Assembly (NCBI GenBank): GCA_911728455.2
Contig: OU452228.1
Coordinates: forward strand, 23,469,950 to 23,533,949
Length of the DNA stretch: 64,000 bases
Source: Marthasterias glacialis
Taxonomy: Eukaryota > Echinodermata > Asteroidea > Forcipulatida > Asteriidae
Direction: 5' to 3'
Shown here: in pieces, positions 1 to 10,880 of the stretch
Layout: each line of letters begins with the position of its first letter
Position numbering within the stretch: the stretch's first letter is position 1
Position numbers and translations under genes: made by a program
The notes under the pieces: generated by a model
Seen by the model: the letters and a program-made list of their open reading frames with translations, nothing else
Told to the model about the DNA's origin: nothing
Database searches by the model: none

Positions 1-95
1 AAAAAATTGTTCCTGGAGATAAAATCTTCATTCACCAAACTTCACTGTCACAATTTTTGATGGTTCCCTCTCTCTTGTGCCCCCCCCCCCTCCAG

Positions 96-277
96 GTGAA
101 GATGCCACTCAGGAAGATTATCAGAGCATTGCGCTTTACTTTGAGAACGAGAAGAACCATCTCATGGCAGGCAAGTTCTTCCTTCTTTGTCAGCAATACA
201 GCCGAGCCCTCAAGCACTTCTTGAGATGCCCCACCACGAATGATGACAACCAGGCTGTAGAAATGGCAATCGAGACA
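96..277 (+). CDS. WDR19: WDR19 exon a (TPR-like helices)
   Basis: The acceptor follows a C-rich pyrimidine tract; the donor is GTAAGT at 278. It encodes a solenoid helix pair beginning [15 protein letters not shown] and continuing through [13 protein letters not shown]. It starts inside a codon (two bases carried in the exon) and ends in phase 0. Confidence 0.93.
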
Positions 278-3200
278 GTAAGTATAAATTATGACTCCGA
301 GAATCAGGTTGGCTTCGTGGTTTTAACACACACCCCCCCCCATCACCTCTGTGGATCCCGGTTCAATTATATTTGTGGTTTATTTCACAGCAAATTTAAA
401 CAAAATCGTGTCAATGTACAACTTTGTACAAAGGGTTTAAAAATATCGTACAAGAGCCATGTGGATTCAGTTTTCAGTCCCTATCTGATTGTGTTGGTTT
501 TTCCCTATTTGACTTGGGAAAGCTAACCAAAGCGTCCATTGTGATGATATCTTTTGTTTTCATAATACCATAGTCTCATATAGCGCACGTTTCTACCAAC
601 AGTTAGGTACTCAAGGTGCTTACTATATTATATTGAAGGCAGGTTTTTGAGGTTTTTTTTATTTATGAGAGCCATTTCTGTAGCACCTTGTAATGGTTTA
701 CAAGGTGCTGCAGTGCATTCAGCAGCCACTGCCAGAAACACCTGGGCAAACCCTTATCTTAGCGATAAGTGTAACTGGGTTCTTTTACGTGTATTACACA
801 ACACACAGGACCTACGGCTTTACGTCCCAACCGAAGGACGAAGCAGTAAAGATTAAGTGTCTTGCTTAAAGACCAGAACTCAAACCCACACTCTGCTGAT
901 CAGAACACCAGTGCTTGAGTCCAGTGCGCTTGACTGCTCGGTCACGACACGCCATTGTGTAAACTTTATACGTAATGCTTGCTCGCAGCTAACAAGGGAT
1001 AACTATGTATATATTTCCAGGTTGGTCGTGCTAAGGATGAGCAGTTAACCCACCAGCTGATTGACTACTTGATGGGAGAGACTGACGGGATGCCCAAGGA
1101 TGCTAAGTACTTATTCCGTCTCTACATGGCTCTCAAGCAGCACCGTGAGGCGGCCAGGACAGCTATCATCATCGCAAGAGAAGAACAGATAGCTGGTAAT
1201 GGGAAATCATAACGGTTCATTTGGAGAGAGTCTTTGTGGTGGCTTCTTGAACATTTTAACAGGTTTTCTTTTTATTTTAAGCTGAGCATTATTCTTAGCT
1301 GTCCGTGACGTTGAAAGTGCCCGAAGATTGGCGCTCATGGCTTCTTCAGATGAAGAAGGATTTCTGAAGAAATTAGTCATTCCCTTTTCTGTAGAAGTTT
1401 TTGAAACCCAAGTGGGTTTGGTCAAAGGTGGTAAGTTAAAAAAAGGCCTTAATAAATGACTGCTTGATATTTATAAAAATTGATTTGATTTGATTTGATG
1501 TCAGGTAATTACCGAAACGCCCACGATGTCCTTCTCAGCATGTACCGAGAGCTGAAGAACCACAAGATCAAGATCCCGACCGAGATGGCAACAAACCTCA
1601 TGATCCTTCACAGCTACATCTTAGTCAAGGTATAAAGACTTTGTTGCCTGGATAGTTCCATTGATTTCGACAACAGCAATGCCCTGTTATATAGTATCCT
1701 GTTGTTACATCATTACATTACGAACAGGCGCATCTGCTGCACGCCCAAATTTACACTGCTTTCGGTTCCAACGCTGGCATGCGTTACTGTGTTATTTTTA
1801 CCGAAAAACACTCATTCCTTCGTTCAAGGACATTTCTTATGAAAGAGACCAATATTTCTGATAAAACCTTGAGTCTTTGCAAGACACACGTGAAAGGCAA
1901 GTCAAGAAATTGTTGTTCTTATACAAATCATCAAATGCAATTTCAATGCAATTCCTATGGGCTTCTGGCAATCGATGGAGACAGTTTTCTGTGAAGTGGG
2001 CGTGGTTTACAGTGGAATTACGTCACACTTACCAACAGGGTTTCAAACGGTCTTCTTGATGAACTTCAATGCAAGCAAAATGCTGCTGCTTGTGTTTTTT
2101 CAAAACTCTGGGAATTGGACCACATAACTAATACTCATAAATCACTCAATTTGACTAGCCATCGCAGCTAACAAGCGAGGCAGTCATGTATCATGATAGC
2201 CACAGTAGCTTATAAGCAAGGTGGTCATGTATCATAACACAATCCGCCTCACTTATAGAGTGAATGCTTTATCATGATACCATGATAGCATCATGGGAGG
2301 TTTATAAGCAAGGCGTCATGCGTGGCGGCTCGCTTATAACCTACGATGGCTGGGCGAATCGGTTGCAAAAGTCTTCACTGGCTCCCAATTCATCAAAGAA
2401 TTGAATTTGAAATCCTGCGTTCTACTTCGGAATCTCTAGATGGACTCGTCCCATCATATATTGATCATCTCCTTGTAACTTATATTCCATCCCGATCGCT
2501 CAAACAAACTTTTTCTTTCAACACCAAGGCAAGTTTTTCCAGGGACAGGGTTTTCATCTGCTGCTCTCAAACTATGGAGCTCGTTACCAATTCATATTCG
2601 ATGTTGTGTTGTACCCCGATTGAAAATGTCGATTGATGTGTGCCGTCTTTGTCAAACTGTGTTGTGACCGCCAGCCTTTTTGATAGATTTCCAGTTAGTG
2701 TGCATTTTGTTTTTTCTTACGGTAAGCAGCAATTATGAAATAGAAACTGTGCTAAGGGCTGCTCTGTAAACCGAAGACATCTACTCACGGGCTTCATGAA
2801 ATTGGTCCCTGGTAGACAGTTTGATTTCCTGAAAGAGGTTCTGTTCACCAAGAAACCAGGTTGCTAACTCCTGTATTGATTTTTGTTTTTCCCCGACTGT
2901 CAGATTCATGTGAAGAGGGGTGATCATAAAAAAGGAGCACGGATGTTGATCCGAGTCGCCAACAACATCAGCAAGTTTCCTGCTCGTAAGTCCAAACCAT
3001 TATTCTTATAATTTGATAAGTAAATTTTTCATATTTGCGCGGGCAATACCAAGGTCTAGTAAAATATAGTTTTTACAGTAATGTTTTGGGTTTGTTTGCA
3101 GGCCTTCAGAACGGGCCATGCACAATACAGTACGCCCTATACAGTTTACCCCGAAGAGGCCATTTTCCCCCAAAAGCAGTTGAAACAATCACACTGGCAA

Positions 3201-6125
3201 CAAAGCACCACACAGGTAGTTTGGGACCTTTAAATGGCTGACATAAAATGTGGAAAACATTTACCAGCCTCACAAAAAATCTCATGCCGTAAACACTGAA
3301 GAAACCCCCCCCCCAAAAAAAAAAACAATAACAAAACCTTACTGCTTTTCAAACCACAAATAAACTGTGGCAGTGGACTGTGGTCGGGATCATGTGGCCA
3401 TGGCAGCAAGTTGAATACAAACTTGTTGGCCTTTTGTCGATATTTTGCTCACAAAACCTATTTTGGAAAGAAGAAAGAGATAGAGGCCTGCTTTTTGTTT
3501 TGCTTAAAAATTCACATTACTTTCCCCTTTTTGATAGAATTTAGAATTGTGTTTGGTGCTTTTTTGTTTTCTTCTGTTGCTTTTTAGTTTTTTGTTTTCT
3601 TGTTTTGATGTGTGAACGAGGGACCCCAGTCAGTGGGCCTTCGTGCCTGTTCGGGGTTTCCCTTTTGCACCACATGACATCTCTTTTAATGTTTTGTGCA
3701 ATAAAGGCAATAAAAAAATAAAAAAAAATAAAAATAAAAGTTGTATTGATATTTTACTTCAGATATTGTGCCTATCCTGACCTCGACGGTGATCGAGTGC
3801 CACCGGTCAGGGCTGAAGAATTCCTCCTTCAGTTATGCGGCCATGTTGATGCGGCCAGAGTACCGCAACAAGATCGATCTCAAGTACAAGAAGAAGATTG
3901 AAGCTATCGTCAGGTTAGGAAGACAAACCCAATATCGGAGAAGTGTCTGTGTTAATATGGCTCTCATCTTTGGAGTAGAGAAAAAAAGTGTTTAAATCAG
4001 AAAATGAAGTTTTTGTTCGGCAAATGTCTTCCTCATACGGGGTCTTGTCCAAATTATTCCAGGACAGATAATCGGAAAACAGTCCCTCCGAAGTGGATTC
4101 TATTCATACATGAGACATTGTTAAACAGGTTGAATGGAACAAAGTGCTCCAGAACATAGACAGGCCCTTTGTTGATGCACCCCGCTGAGTGCTCTGAGGT
4201 TTGACTGGCTGATTAAATGTAGTATGAACAAACTTGTGGTTTGGACCAAGTTGGAAGATTTGGAGGTCGTTGCATTTAAGAAGATGGCATGCGTAGGGTA
4301 GCTACACCCGACCTTGAAACTGCAAATCAGCCCTGTGGAGACCCCCTGCTCGTTTTTCCAGTAGAAAGCGATCTAAGTCTCTGCAGTTTGTAAACAAATG
4401 GCCTCTGGATGAAGCCAGGCACTCTGAACTTCTCCCAATGTTTCTCCAATAACCAATTGCAAACAACCTCAATCAACAGTGGGTGATAAAACTCGTCCTG
4501 AACTGGCCGTCCCGGACTAATTTTGACAAGGTCCCTTAAAGCATACTGTATTTTTGTCTTTGCTTAGTTTTTTTTTAAAGTACATTTCTGACAATCAGGC
4601 CCCTGTAATGACAATCAGGCCCCTGTAATGTTTTGTCTTGACTGGAGAATCTCAAATCAACCTTGTTGGTGCCTTCTGGTGAGATTGTTTTTAATTGTCT
4701 ATTTCATTTAATTTCTTTTTTTTTTCCCGCTAGAAAACCAGATAAGACGGAGCAGGATGAGGACACCTCACCGTGTCCGTATTGCAAGTATAGCCTGGAA
4801 AACACCGAGTTAGTCTGCCCAGAGTGTAAAAACAACATTCCCTACTGTGTGATTACTGTGAGTATTGATGGTAGCCAGGCTAGCTTTATTATACATGGTT
4901 TTCTTGAAAAATTGATTATATTTTGGTAATGAAACCAAGGGATCCTCAAAAGTGACTAGCACTGCGACCCGTAGGGTCTGAAGATACCTGTGTCGAGAAG
5001 ATGTTGAAGAAATGTCAGTTTTAGATGTGGAAGGAAAACCCCAACTGGGGGAAACCCACGCAATCAGGTAGGGACTGAAAACCCAATCCACATGCAAGGC
5101 TCCAGTCCGGGATCCGAACCGGGGTCCACAGAGGTGAAAGGCAGGGAAAGAAACCACTGAGAAACCACAGGCAACCTGAATAAGGAAAAACTTTTCCACC
5201 ACTCTCCTGTCTGAGGGGGGATTTGAACCATGGGTACACAGAAGTGAAAGGCAGGGAACGGAACCACTAGGCCCAACTATAATTATGACTTGATAAATAT
5301 ACATGGTGGGGTCACTGATCTAGTCAACTAATCATTACACTTATCTTCTTTTTTTTTGTTCAGGGTCAACACATGGTGAGAGATGATTTCGCGTGCTGTC
5401 CAAACTGTGACTTCCCTGCTCTCCATTCAGAATTCACAAGGTATGAAAAGTCGCCCCAAAATGTTAAAAAGTTTTTAAAGGGGCTGTGTCGTCACGATTA
5501 TAGCGGGCCTGTGACTGTGCATGGAAAGATGAACTCTCACCCAGATACTGCACACGCGTGTGCTTTTGGTCAAATCACAAAGGGTGCCTGTCGGCGCAAA
5601 CACACGCGTAGTAACTGGGTTGTTCCGTTTACTGCTGTAATCATGACATCACAGCCCCTTTAATTCATTACAGACTGTTCAAGTCTTGCGTGTACAAATG
5701 CTTGGGAGATTCTGTAAAAATAAGTTTGTTTTTTGGTGGACAAGAGTGATAACCTGCCCTGTATCTTTTCTTATGATGTTCCGTGTTCTCTATTTTTGCA
5801 AAAATTGTTGATGGCCTCAGGTTTCGACCCCTGCAGAGTCTTTCATACAGACTAACAATAAACAATTTAAGCCTTTGAGAATGACTCTGCTATGGTCGAA
5901 ACGTGAGGTCATTCAAAAATATTTGCATTTGTTCAACGTGTCCCTTTTGGTTGGTAAGCAGTTTGCTTCAGCTAATTCTATTTTTTCGTTCTTTTTTTTT
6001 TTGGCAGTTTACTGGAGTCGGAGGACACATGTCCGATGTGCTCAGAGCGCATCAAACTAGCGTCGCTGAGAAAGATCAACGACCCCTCCATGTATCTTCA
6101 TCCGGATGATGGAGCTGAGGAGTAG
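96..6125 (+). CDS. WDR19: WDR19/IFT144, C-terminal eight coding exons (5' part lies before the window)
   Basis: Subunit of the IFT-A complex that drives retrograde intraflagellar transport and delivers membrane cargo in cilia. Exons: 96-277, 1021-1195, 1505-1629, 2904-2985, 3763-3913, 4734-4857, 5364-5440, 6008-6125. All boundaries are AG/GT and the phases join without a frameshift, giving about 344 C-terminal residues. The first part is the helical TPR-like region ([39 protein letters not shown]). The last three exons carry cysteine pairs (CPYC, CPEC, CCPNC, CPMC) typical of the zinc-binding C-terminus of this family. The protein ends DGAEE-stop. The vertebrate protein is about 1340 aa, so roughly a quarter is here. 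The identity follows from remembered family sequence and is firm. Introns hold SINE and LINE debris. Confidence 0.96.
320..530 (+). repeat. Degenerate tRNA-derived SINE in WDR19 intron
   Basis: It contains the weak B-box-like ggatcccggttcaat and, further on, the body motifs gccatgtggattcag, tttcagtccctatctgatt and gtttttccctattt. The same motifs occur in order in the better preserved copies at 13010-13270 and, reversed, at 4925-5160. Confidence 0.5.
685..955 (-). repeat. tRNA-derived SINE, reverse orientation, in WDR19 intron
   Basis: On the minus strand the right end reads gaccgagcagtcaagcgcac (tRNA A-box-like), then a B-box-like gtgtgggtttgagttc, then aagcaagacactt and cttcgtccttcgg. The same order of motifs appears on the plus strand at 23895-24125. 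This is a tRNA-headed retroposon, not a working tRNA gene: the acceptor stem is lost. Confidence 0.7.
1021..1195 (+). CDS. WDR19: WDR19 exon b
   Basis: The acceptor is atatttccag and the donor GTAATG. It encodes [19 protein letters not shown] through the helical AREEQIAG motif, continuing the TPR-like solenoid. It ends with one base of a split glycine codon. Confidence 0.93.
1505..1629 (+). CDS. WDR19: WDR19 exon c
   Basis: It completes the split glycine and reads [20 protein letters not shown] to HSYILVK, one of the most conserved stretches of IFT144. The donor is GTATAA. It ends in phase 0. Confidence 0.94.
2166..2340. repeat. Short degenerate repeat with ATCATGATA motifs
   Basis: About three imperfect units carry gcttataagcaaggc followed by gtcatgtatcatgatagc-like sequence, within the third WDR19 intron of this window. 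It may be the edge of an unidentified element. Confidence 0.45.
2346..2670 (+). pseudogene. LINE reverse-transcriptase C-terminal fragment
   Basis: The translated frame from about 2364 reads [16 protein letters not shown], then a [11 protein letters not shown] motif and PSRSLKQ. This is the conserved region just C-terminal to the RT domain in CR1/L2-like non-LTR retrotransposons. The polymerase core is absent and the frame decays after about 290 bases. It is a dead fragment inside a WDR19 intron, in sense orientation. Confidence 0.75.
2904..2985 (+). CDS. WDR19: WDR19 exon d
   Basis: It encodes [20 protein letters not shown] to SKFPA. The acceptor is ctgtcag and the donor GTAAGT. It ends with one base (C) of a histidine codon. 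Confidence 0.94.
3530..3742 (+). repeat. LINE 3' end with AT-rich tail
   Basis: The sequence gagggaccccagtcagtggg, then gcctgttcggggtttccc, is followed by an AATAAA-type signal and an A-rich tail (aaaaaaataaaaataaaa). This layout is typical of 3' UTRs of 5'-truncated non-LTR elements in marine invertebrates. It lies just before a WDR19 exon. Confidence 0.6.
3763..3913 (+). CDS. WDR19: WDR19 exon e
   Basis: It encodes [20 protein letters not shown] and then [20 protein letters not shown] to EAIV, a highly conserved IFT144 block. The acceptor is tacttcag and the donor GTTAGG. It ends with two bases of an arginine codon. Confidence 0.95.
4734..4857 (+). CDS. WDR19: WDR19 exon f (zinc-binding cysteines)
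   Basis: An acidic linker ([10 protein letters not shown]) is followed by CPYC and CPEC pairs and then NNIPYCVIT. The two CxxC knuckles start the C-terminal zinc-binding module. The acceptor is tcccgctag and the donor GTGAGT. Confidence 0.94.
4925..5280 (-). repeat. Two tandem SINE copies, reverse orientation
   Basis: The piece at 4925-5160 is the reverse complement of the SINE at 13010-13270, including its 3' end (ggtaatgaaaccaa...) and a B box seen reversed as ggatccgaaccggg. A second, 5'-part-only copy follows to about 5280, with its own reversed B box (gatttgaaccatgg). They sit in the intron between the two zinc-module exons. Confidence 0.7.
5364..5440 (+). CDS. WDR19: WDR19 exon g
   Basis: It encodes [20 protein letters not shown] and HSEFT, with the CCPNC pair of the zinc-binding C-terminus. 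The acceptor is ttgttcag and the donor GTATGA. Confidence 0.94.
6008..6125 (+). CDS. WDR19: WDR19 last coding exon
   Basis: It encodes [20 protein letters not shown] to the C-terminal HPDDGAEE and a TAG stop at 6123-6125. CPMC is the last cysteine pair. The acceptor follows a T-run and ends ggcag. Confidence 0.95.
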
Positions 6126-6131
6126 ACAGCT

Positions 6132-6169
<38 letters not shown>

Positions 6170-8450
6170 GTTGGGGAAGGGGGTGAAAGAGAGAAGGAGA
6201 TGGTTAGGGAATGAAATACTGGGAGTATTAACTTGTTTTGGGAGGCACTGCTGGGCAACGAACAGCACTCAGTAGTTGTCATGGACGGACTCATAGCATA
6301 TCAAATCATTCTCCTTACGGTAGATAAACATTCTTTATGTGTTTCCACCTGGCAATAGAGCTGAGGTTTAAACAGAAAGAGAGAAGGGGGTTTGAAAGAG
6401 AGATGGGGTAGGGGTGGGGAGAAATTACAGGAAATAATGTCTGTTAGAGTCAGTGATTAAAAACAAACTGTGTAATTGTCACTGAGCAGATCAACTCAGC
6501 CCACCCCCACACCTAAGAAATATAAACGATCTATGCACCTCCACCTAGACGACATAGCTGAGGCTTACAGGAATAGAGAGAGACTATAAGGAGTGGACAG
6601 GGCTTGGAAAGTAATTTTAGCACTTGGCCAAGTAGTTTGTGAATCCCGCAAGGTCGAGGAAGACGTTCTCCTCAGGATAGTGCACAATGTAAGTCGTTGA
6701 GGTTGAAAGAGAAGCTGGCTGAGGTGACACCGTCAATGACTTAGTAGTAACCCCACAACCAAGCAAGTCCTGCAGTCTGGTGTTTTTGGACCAAACGTAG
6801 ACTTGAAGATTTGCTAATGTAATACTTGGGCTGCCCAGTACAAACCTCTACCTAAAAGTTCAGCAAATGTAAAAAAAAAAGAAAAAGGAATATTTTAGGT
6901 CCATGAAACTTGTGTCCTTGAGCAAGACACTCAACTACAAATGCTTCAAATAGGGGAAGAGGCAGTTTGTCTTGGAACAGATTCATTTACTGTTCTTAGC
7001 TGTGCTGTGAAGAGACTTGTGTTTATGTCTCGCCATGTTTCTGTGCATTGGGGCAGAACAGCCCACACCTCGAGTTGCCTTTTGGCCATGTGATGGGAGA
7101 ATTGAACAAATTGACAAACTAAACAAAAGTTCTGGTCTGGTGAAATTTCTGAACTTCAAGACCTGTGGTCTACTGAAGACTTTCTTGAAATTTGAGCCCT
7201 TAGTGGTGGGTGAGAGATTGGATGTATGGTCTGATGACAGGCAAAAGTTGGACACAGTTTGTACCAATTACAAATTCTGAGTTAGTTGTATCAGTTACAT
7301 TCTATGGACGCTCAGCGCAGAATTTTGTGGTAAGCAGAGCCATGGGATTGGAGACTTTAGAACCCTAGGTGGCAGCAGACTCACCAGGTAAATTTCCATT
7401 GTTTGCATAGTTCTGAGCATGTCAACATTTCTAAAAACAGTGGATTCGCCTGGTAAGTCTGCTGCCACCTAGTGTCCTCGAAAGTCTCTCACTGGTCCTA
7501 TGTGTTTTTGCCAGAAGCCACTTGAGTTAATGACGGCTGTCCACTTTTCTTCCAAACCTGTCGACTTGGATAAAGACTGGTAACTGCCTTGTCCCGTGCT
7601 GAACTTGGTATAGCCATTGACTAAGGACTTGGCATTTTAGTCAGGCTACAATTGCCAGTTAGCTTATGGTTTGGCTCTGCAACTTGTGAATGTTTTTTCA
7701 TCCATTCTAAAAACCTGGCGAACTATTTGGAAGTAAATGTTAACATCTTTTAAGATTTTTTCCTTTTTCAAAATTGTGAAACGTACTCGAACATCAGTTT
7801 GGAAAAGAAAAAGGAAAAAAGAGATATTTTTCACTTTGTCTTAATACACAACAAGCAAAATCTATCACGGCTTAAATTAGAAAAAGAAAAGTGTTTTCGA
7901 AATTTTCGTAGTTTTGTCCTAAATCTTTGTTTCAAGTTTGGGTTTATAGTATTTTAAACTGTTGAAAAACTTGCAATATTGTGAGAATTTATGTCACGGT
8001 ATAAATAAAATAATAATTAGAGTCAATTTTAATTTATTGCTGTATCAATTTTAATTTTGATATACAAATGAACAATCGATCTATTTCGAAAGATCATGAT
8101 TTTGTGGCAATTTTGTTACATTACGAGATCTTGTGTTGATTTTACACCAAATTGTTGAGATAATGTTTTCTCATGTTTTTAATGATTCAGATTGTTGCAT
8201 TTATTTAAAAGAAACGAGCGTGCCACAAAATAATCTTGAACCATCTCGGAGGAAAACATTCATTAGGAAGAAATCTTAGATTTTCTAGTTTTCATATCTT
8301 TAAAGAAGGCATCAGTGTTTGGTTTGGCTTTTGCCTGATCTTTGTGCCTTGCCACACTTATCAATAGTTGTAAAAAGTATATAAATGTAAATAATATACT
8401 TCCCTTTCTGTCTGAGTGTGGGTTGAGTTAAAATAAACACTTGCTTATTT
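6126..8450 (+). other. Probable WDR19 3' UTR
   Basis: No coding exon is visible here. It starts with a (GA)n microsatellite at 6131-6166. It includes a SINE-like scrap (ccttgagcaagacactcaac near 6912) and a hairpin element at 7343-7500. It then becomes AT-rich, and an AATAAA at 8432-8437 is a plausible poly(A) signal. An earlier AATAAA cluster near 8003 is an alternative. UTR extent is inferred only. Confidence 0.5.
7343..7500. repeat. Hairpin-forming TIR element (MITE-like) in the 3' UTR
   Basis: The left arm has ggagacttt, then ctaggtggcagcagactcac and cagg. The right arm is its reverse complement (cctggtaagtctgctgccac, then ctag and aaagtctctc) with few mismatches, around a loop of roughly 60 bases. 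If transcribed with WDR19 it would fold into a long stem. Confidence 0.75.
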
Positions 8451-8530
8451 CACTGAGATGTCCTTAAGCTTGGTCAAGTACTTTATCGTTCTTATTGTTA
8501 AATTGTTTGTGGAAACTCCCAATATAAAAA

Positions 8531-9425
8531 GGCCGTGTCCGAATAGACCAATGTTTACATGTTATCACGTGACCTATGGATACTACGTCATCTCAGCTGA
8601 TGGTAAATTACGTGCTAACACATGCCGTGACCGGCAGATTCACACAAAAAGTCGGCTTTTGGTAATAATAACACAGTTACTAAGCCATTTTATTAAAGCT
8701 GTATGTTGTGACAATGATATTAATCACATTACTGTTTCATAAACTACCAGTATTCTACTACAAAAGAGGTTTATTTTGAGTTATGCACTGCCGGCGTTGG
8801 ACGACTATGTAGCCACCCGCCTGTTATTTTGTTCGGAATGTAGGCCTAAATCACTGTTAAAAAAAAGAGTAAAAACGTTGGAAAAGTGAGCATTTATACC
8901 TAGCCTTGCGAAATTTCAAATAGGCAAAAGAATCGAACAGTTTGGAAAGCAATTTCTTTGGATGATTCAGCTTCAAAACTTTGAAGTTCTTGTGTTTAAG
9001 TGTGTGATCGCGGTGGTCTGGCGCAAACGTTCCGTCGTGCGCTGTACACATCGTGCACATTTATACGTTACTTGTACAATTTTCAAGACTTGCTGGAACT
9101 GTCCTTACTGGCTTTCTTCAGCCACTCAAAGGTCTCTGGTACAAACTCTGGGATATTTTTCACAGATTTCGAGAAAGAAAAGCCTCGATCGAATAAAAAC
9201 AAATGCAACAATCATCATGTACCGTACCGCACTTTCCTATGGAGGACGTCGTTTTTGTTTACATTTAATACCCACAATAGGTCACGTGACGCGGGTCGCG
9301 CAATCGGTCTATTGGCGGCTACGGCTGCAGCTACGGCTGGAATGCCACGTAATCATACACCGAAGTGTAGGACGTCCTTAGCAACACCCTTATAGCCACA
9401 GCCGTAGCCGTAACCGCTTATTCAG
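8531..9425. repeat. Composite TIR element with TCACGTGACCTAT arms
   Basis: The left end ggccgtgtccgaatagacc has an imperfect inverted partner ggtctattggcggctacgg at 9308. Both arms contain tcacgtgacctat (reversed as ataggtcacgtga). A second small inverted pair (ggctacggctgcagctacgg / cagccgtagccgtaa) closes the right end near 9425. It looks like two nested non-autonomous DNA elements. Confidence 0.5.
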
Positions 9426-9507
9426 ATAAACCTTTTTTCAGCAGTTGGGACCCAGCAGTCTCACGAGAGAAAAGTATAGTCGCGCGAGAGCGTGGACCCG
9501 TTAGCTA

Positions 9508-9702
9508 TCACTGCGAAGCATTTAACGACTTGTCCACAAGTCTACGGACAATCTCACCAGTGTATTTTTAGAGCAGTCTGTGCAATTTTACAGTGCGAGA
9601 GCAGAAGTCTCGCGGGAGCAGCAGCATTGCGAGAACAACCGCATCGCGAGTTACGCTGTTCACTGCGACAAACATTGAACGACTTGTCCACGAGTCTAGA
9701 TT
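9508..9702. repeat. Spaced direct duplication
   Basis: The segment cactgcgaagcatttaacga cttgtccacaagtcta near 9510 recurs as cactgcgacaaacattgaac gacttgtccacgagtcta near 9660. Between them is a locally GC-richer stretch with many tctcgcg and gcgaga triplets. No gene is seen. Confidence 0.5.
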
Positions 9703-10680
9703 GTTCTGGATAGTCGAACAGTTTCATATATGACTTTTGTACAGTGAACATTTTTGTAAACTGCTTGACGTTTGAAGGAAACAACATCGCACAATTTCAC
9801 GGGCCTCAACGTTCAAACACGCCCAGACTTGTGCAGTCTGTTGACTGTGTGTCATCAAGGATTCATCTTTGGAGGGGCCGGTAGATAATTCTGCCTTGAT
9901 GTAGTCCTTCTTGGGGCGGGGCGGGATGGAACTGATGTAATGTTGGCATTGGCGTTAGGTCGACCCTTTTACCCCTTCCATCTCCTTCTCCCGGTATGTA
10001 ATTGTTTTCTATCTTTATTTGTAAACGAAATAAATAAATACATAAATAATTAGCCTGGCCCTCCTTTGGCTGTGGGTTGGGGATGTATGGACCTTATGCG
10101 TCTGACGTCATGAGTCCCATAGAGTTATTTACAACAGCGCCCTCAATGAGGTCAAAACGGCCGTAAGTTTACGGTGGGCAAACGGCTGTGCATTCGGCGC
10201 TGTGCCCAATTTCCTTTGAACGTGATTGTCGCCAATACCTTTATTATCCGTCCGCGTGTGCCAGGTGCCACCGCCTCTTAAACCTTCCCAATGGTGGTTA
10301 ACATCAGTGTCGTGCAAAGAATACCGATGCCCATAATATACAAAATAGTCATCAGACTATTTGCCCTTCTTGCCTCGTTTTGGCGACAGTGATTCGAATG
10401 GGGGGAAAACACATTGCCGCAACGTAATAAAGGTCTCGTATGCTCAACCAAGTACGGATGCATAAAATTGTTATTAAAGAAGAGCATAACCCATCATTCA
10501 TGCAAGCACTCTGAAAAAGTGTTGACTGGAGGGTGGGTGGGCCCCCCTCCCAATGCTGCAGTTGCTGCTTGAAGGCAGGTTTACAGTGGCGGTGTGCGTA
10601 ATAATGAAATGGTGAAAATAATGATGTATTGTCTTTCCAAAATACAAAATTAAAGGGCCATCATTGCGAGGCAGTATAAA
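9703..10680. other. Intergenic, no gene recognised
   Basis: The only marks are an A-rich LINE/SINE-like tail (aaataaataaatacataaat, 10029-10050) and, at about 10090, one end (ccttatgcgtctgacgtcat) of the TIR family also present at 47950 and 53393. Confidence 0.4.
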
Positions 10681-10682
10681 AT

Positions 10683-10880
10683 TAACGTATCGTAGCCGAG
10701 CGGTCTAGCTCCCTGAATATTGTGGCTGGGTCATCAGGATGTGGGTTCGAATCCCAGTCATGACACATGTATCCTTGAGCAAGACATTTTGCTTCGCATC
10801 ATCCAGTAGTAGATGGGTACAGCGAGGGCGTGGAAGTTGTTTTTGATTTGAATAATTAGAAACATCTGCGCGCCCATTTT
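10683..10880 (+). repeat. tRNA-derived SINE
   Basis: The A-box-like gtagccgagcggtctagc and B-box gtgggttcgaatcccag are spaced as in a tRNA with a long variable arm. They are followed by the SINE body ccttgagcaagacattttgc. The flanks do not pair into an acceptor stem, so this is a retroposon head and not a tRNA gene. Confidence 0.75.

Noticed and set aside
1207..1425. Minus-strand frame and a possible extra plus-strand exon near 1287-1428
   Set aside because: WDR19 exons at 1021-1195 and 1505-1629 join in phase and give the expected continuous protein (IAG-NYRN), so no exon is missing.
7017..7280. 87-codon open frame in the plus strand
   Set aside because: Lies in the AT-rich 3' region of WDR19, with no splice sites, domain or homologue that I recognise; an overlapping antisense frame of similar length exists.
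10683..10767. Possible tRNA gene with A and B boxes
   Set aside because: The ends do not form an acceptor stem, and a SINE body (ccttgagcaagacatttt) follows, so it is a tRNA-derived retroposon head.
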